The translations under genes were made by a program, and so were the position numbers. Of a stretch of 5,003 nucleotides of DNA, positions 4,967 to 5,003 are shown piece by piece (within the stretch, counting starts at the first letter, position 1; each line of letters starts with the position of its first letter). The DNA comes from JAICIG01 sp035532215 (GTDB lineage: Bacteria > Planctomycetota > Planctomycetia > Pirellulales > JAICIG01): assembly GCA_035532215.1 (NCBI GenBank), contig DATKRK010000090.1:1-5003 (forward strand). Reading direction: 5' to 3'. Below the pieces are notes generated by a model. That model was not told the origin of the DNA. It saw nothing but the letters and a program-made list of their open reading frames with translations, and searched no databases.

Positions 4967-5003
4967 ATGGACGCTCGCCCGAAGACCCGGCGTCTGAATC
5001 GTG
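4967..5003 (+). CDS. Start of a gene, probably transposase, cut by the window edge
   Basis: ATG 4967 with a perfect AGGAGG 8 bases upstream opens a frame that stays open to the window end: MDARPKTRRLNR, 12 residues and strongly basic. A basic N-terminus fits a transposase, and the context (breakpoint in drmD 100 bases upstream, no overlap with a preceding gene) favours that. The alternative is the next DISARM gene, the methyltransferase drmMI, but then drmD would have to end naturally some 200 residues short. Twelve residues are too few to decide. Confidence 0.55.
   Translation, partial: MDARPKTRRLNR

Larger units (their letters stand above)
4867..5003 (+). mobile_element. Probable left end of an insertion sequence interrupting drmD
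   Basis: Helicase similarity ends after ATT 4864-4866. The following sequence begins CCTGACTCTATCGG and is unlike the coding DNA before it. It has an untranslated lead of 100 bases including GAAAA-AGCCGGG-TTTTC (4897-4913), then a strong ribosome binding site and a start codon at 4967. This layout (terminal sequence, short leader, transposase start) is that of an insertion sequence. A terminus beginning CCT and a leader of this length would suit the IS1380 family, but I cannot confirm the family. The exact boundary is uncertain by a few bases, and the other end and target duplication are outside the window. Confidence 0.5.

Noticed and set aside
1..5003. CRISPR array, tRNA or rRNA genes
   Set aside because: No regularly spaced repeats beyond the two C-rich motifs, no cloverleaf-like segments and no rRNA signature sequence were seen on either strand.

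Overview
GC-rich bacterial DNA of accessory character. The coding style (high GC at third codon positions, several starts without a Shine-Dalgarno, small proteins rich in Ala, Arg and Pro) fits a planctomycete or a similar high-GC environmental bacterium. This is inference only, as no taxonomic marker is present.

Layout. Positions 1-2008 hold a same-strand run of small, closely spaced genes of the kind found in integrated phage- or plasmid-like elements: a 5'-truncated hypothetical (1-447), a small beta-rich protein (444-653), a 97-residue hypothetical reconstructed across a one-base deletion (658-950), a 198-residue protein with a 42-residue histone-H1-like basic tail (1050-1646), and another 97-residue hypothetical reconstructed across a one-base insertion (1714-2008). 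A duplicated C-rich motif, built on GACCCTACCC and preceded by GACGAAAA, lies at the 3' end of two of these genes (406-430 and 1646-1669). On the minus strand both copies meet the canonical G-quadruplex rule.

Positions 2009-2444 hold no convincing gene. They contain a 9-bp perfect inverted repeat, a weak hairpin plus T-run, and a good sigma70-type promoter (TTGATA-N17-TACGAT) pointing at the next gene.

Positions 2445-4866 encode most of a SNF2-type helicase that I recognise as DrmD, the marker of class 1 DISARM anti-phage systems. It is damaged twice. A one-base insertion at about 3849 separates the two RecA lobes into different frames. After residue ~807 the conserved sequence stops and is replaced by what looks like the left end of an insertion sequence (4867-5003). 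That element has its own gene start at 4967, with a perfect AGGAGG site buried in a 9-bp hairpin. The remaining DISARM genes (drmMI, drmA, drmB, drmC), if present, would lie to the right of the window.

The most informative points are the apparently disrupted DISARM locus, three independent one-base indels in 5 kb (either decay or assembly error), the RBS-sequestering hairpin, and the duplicated G-quadruplex-forming motif in the small-gene cluster.
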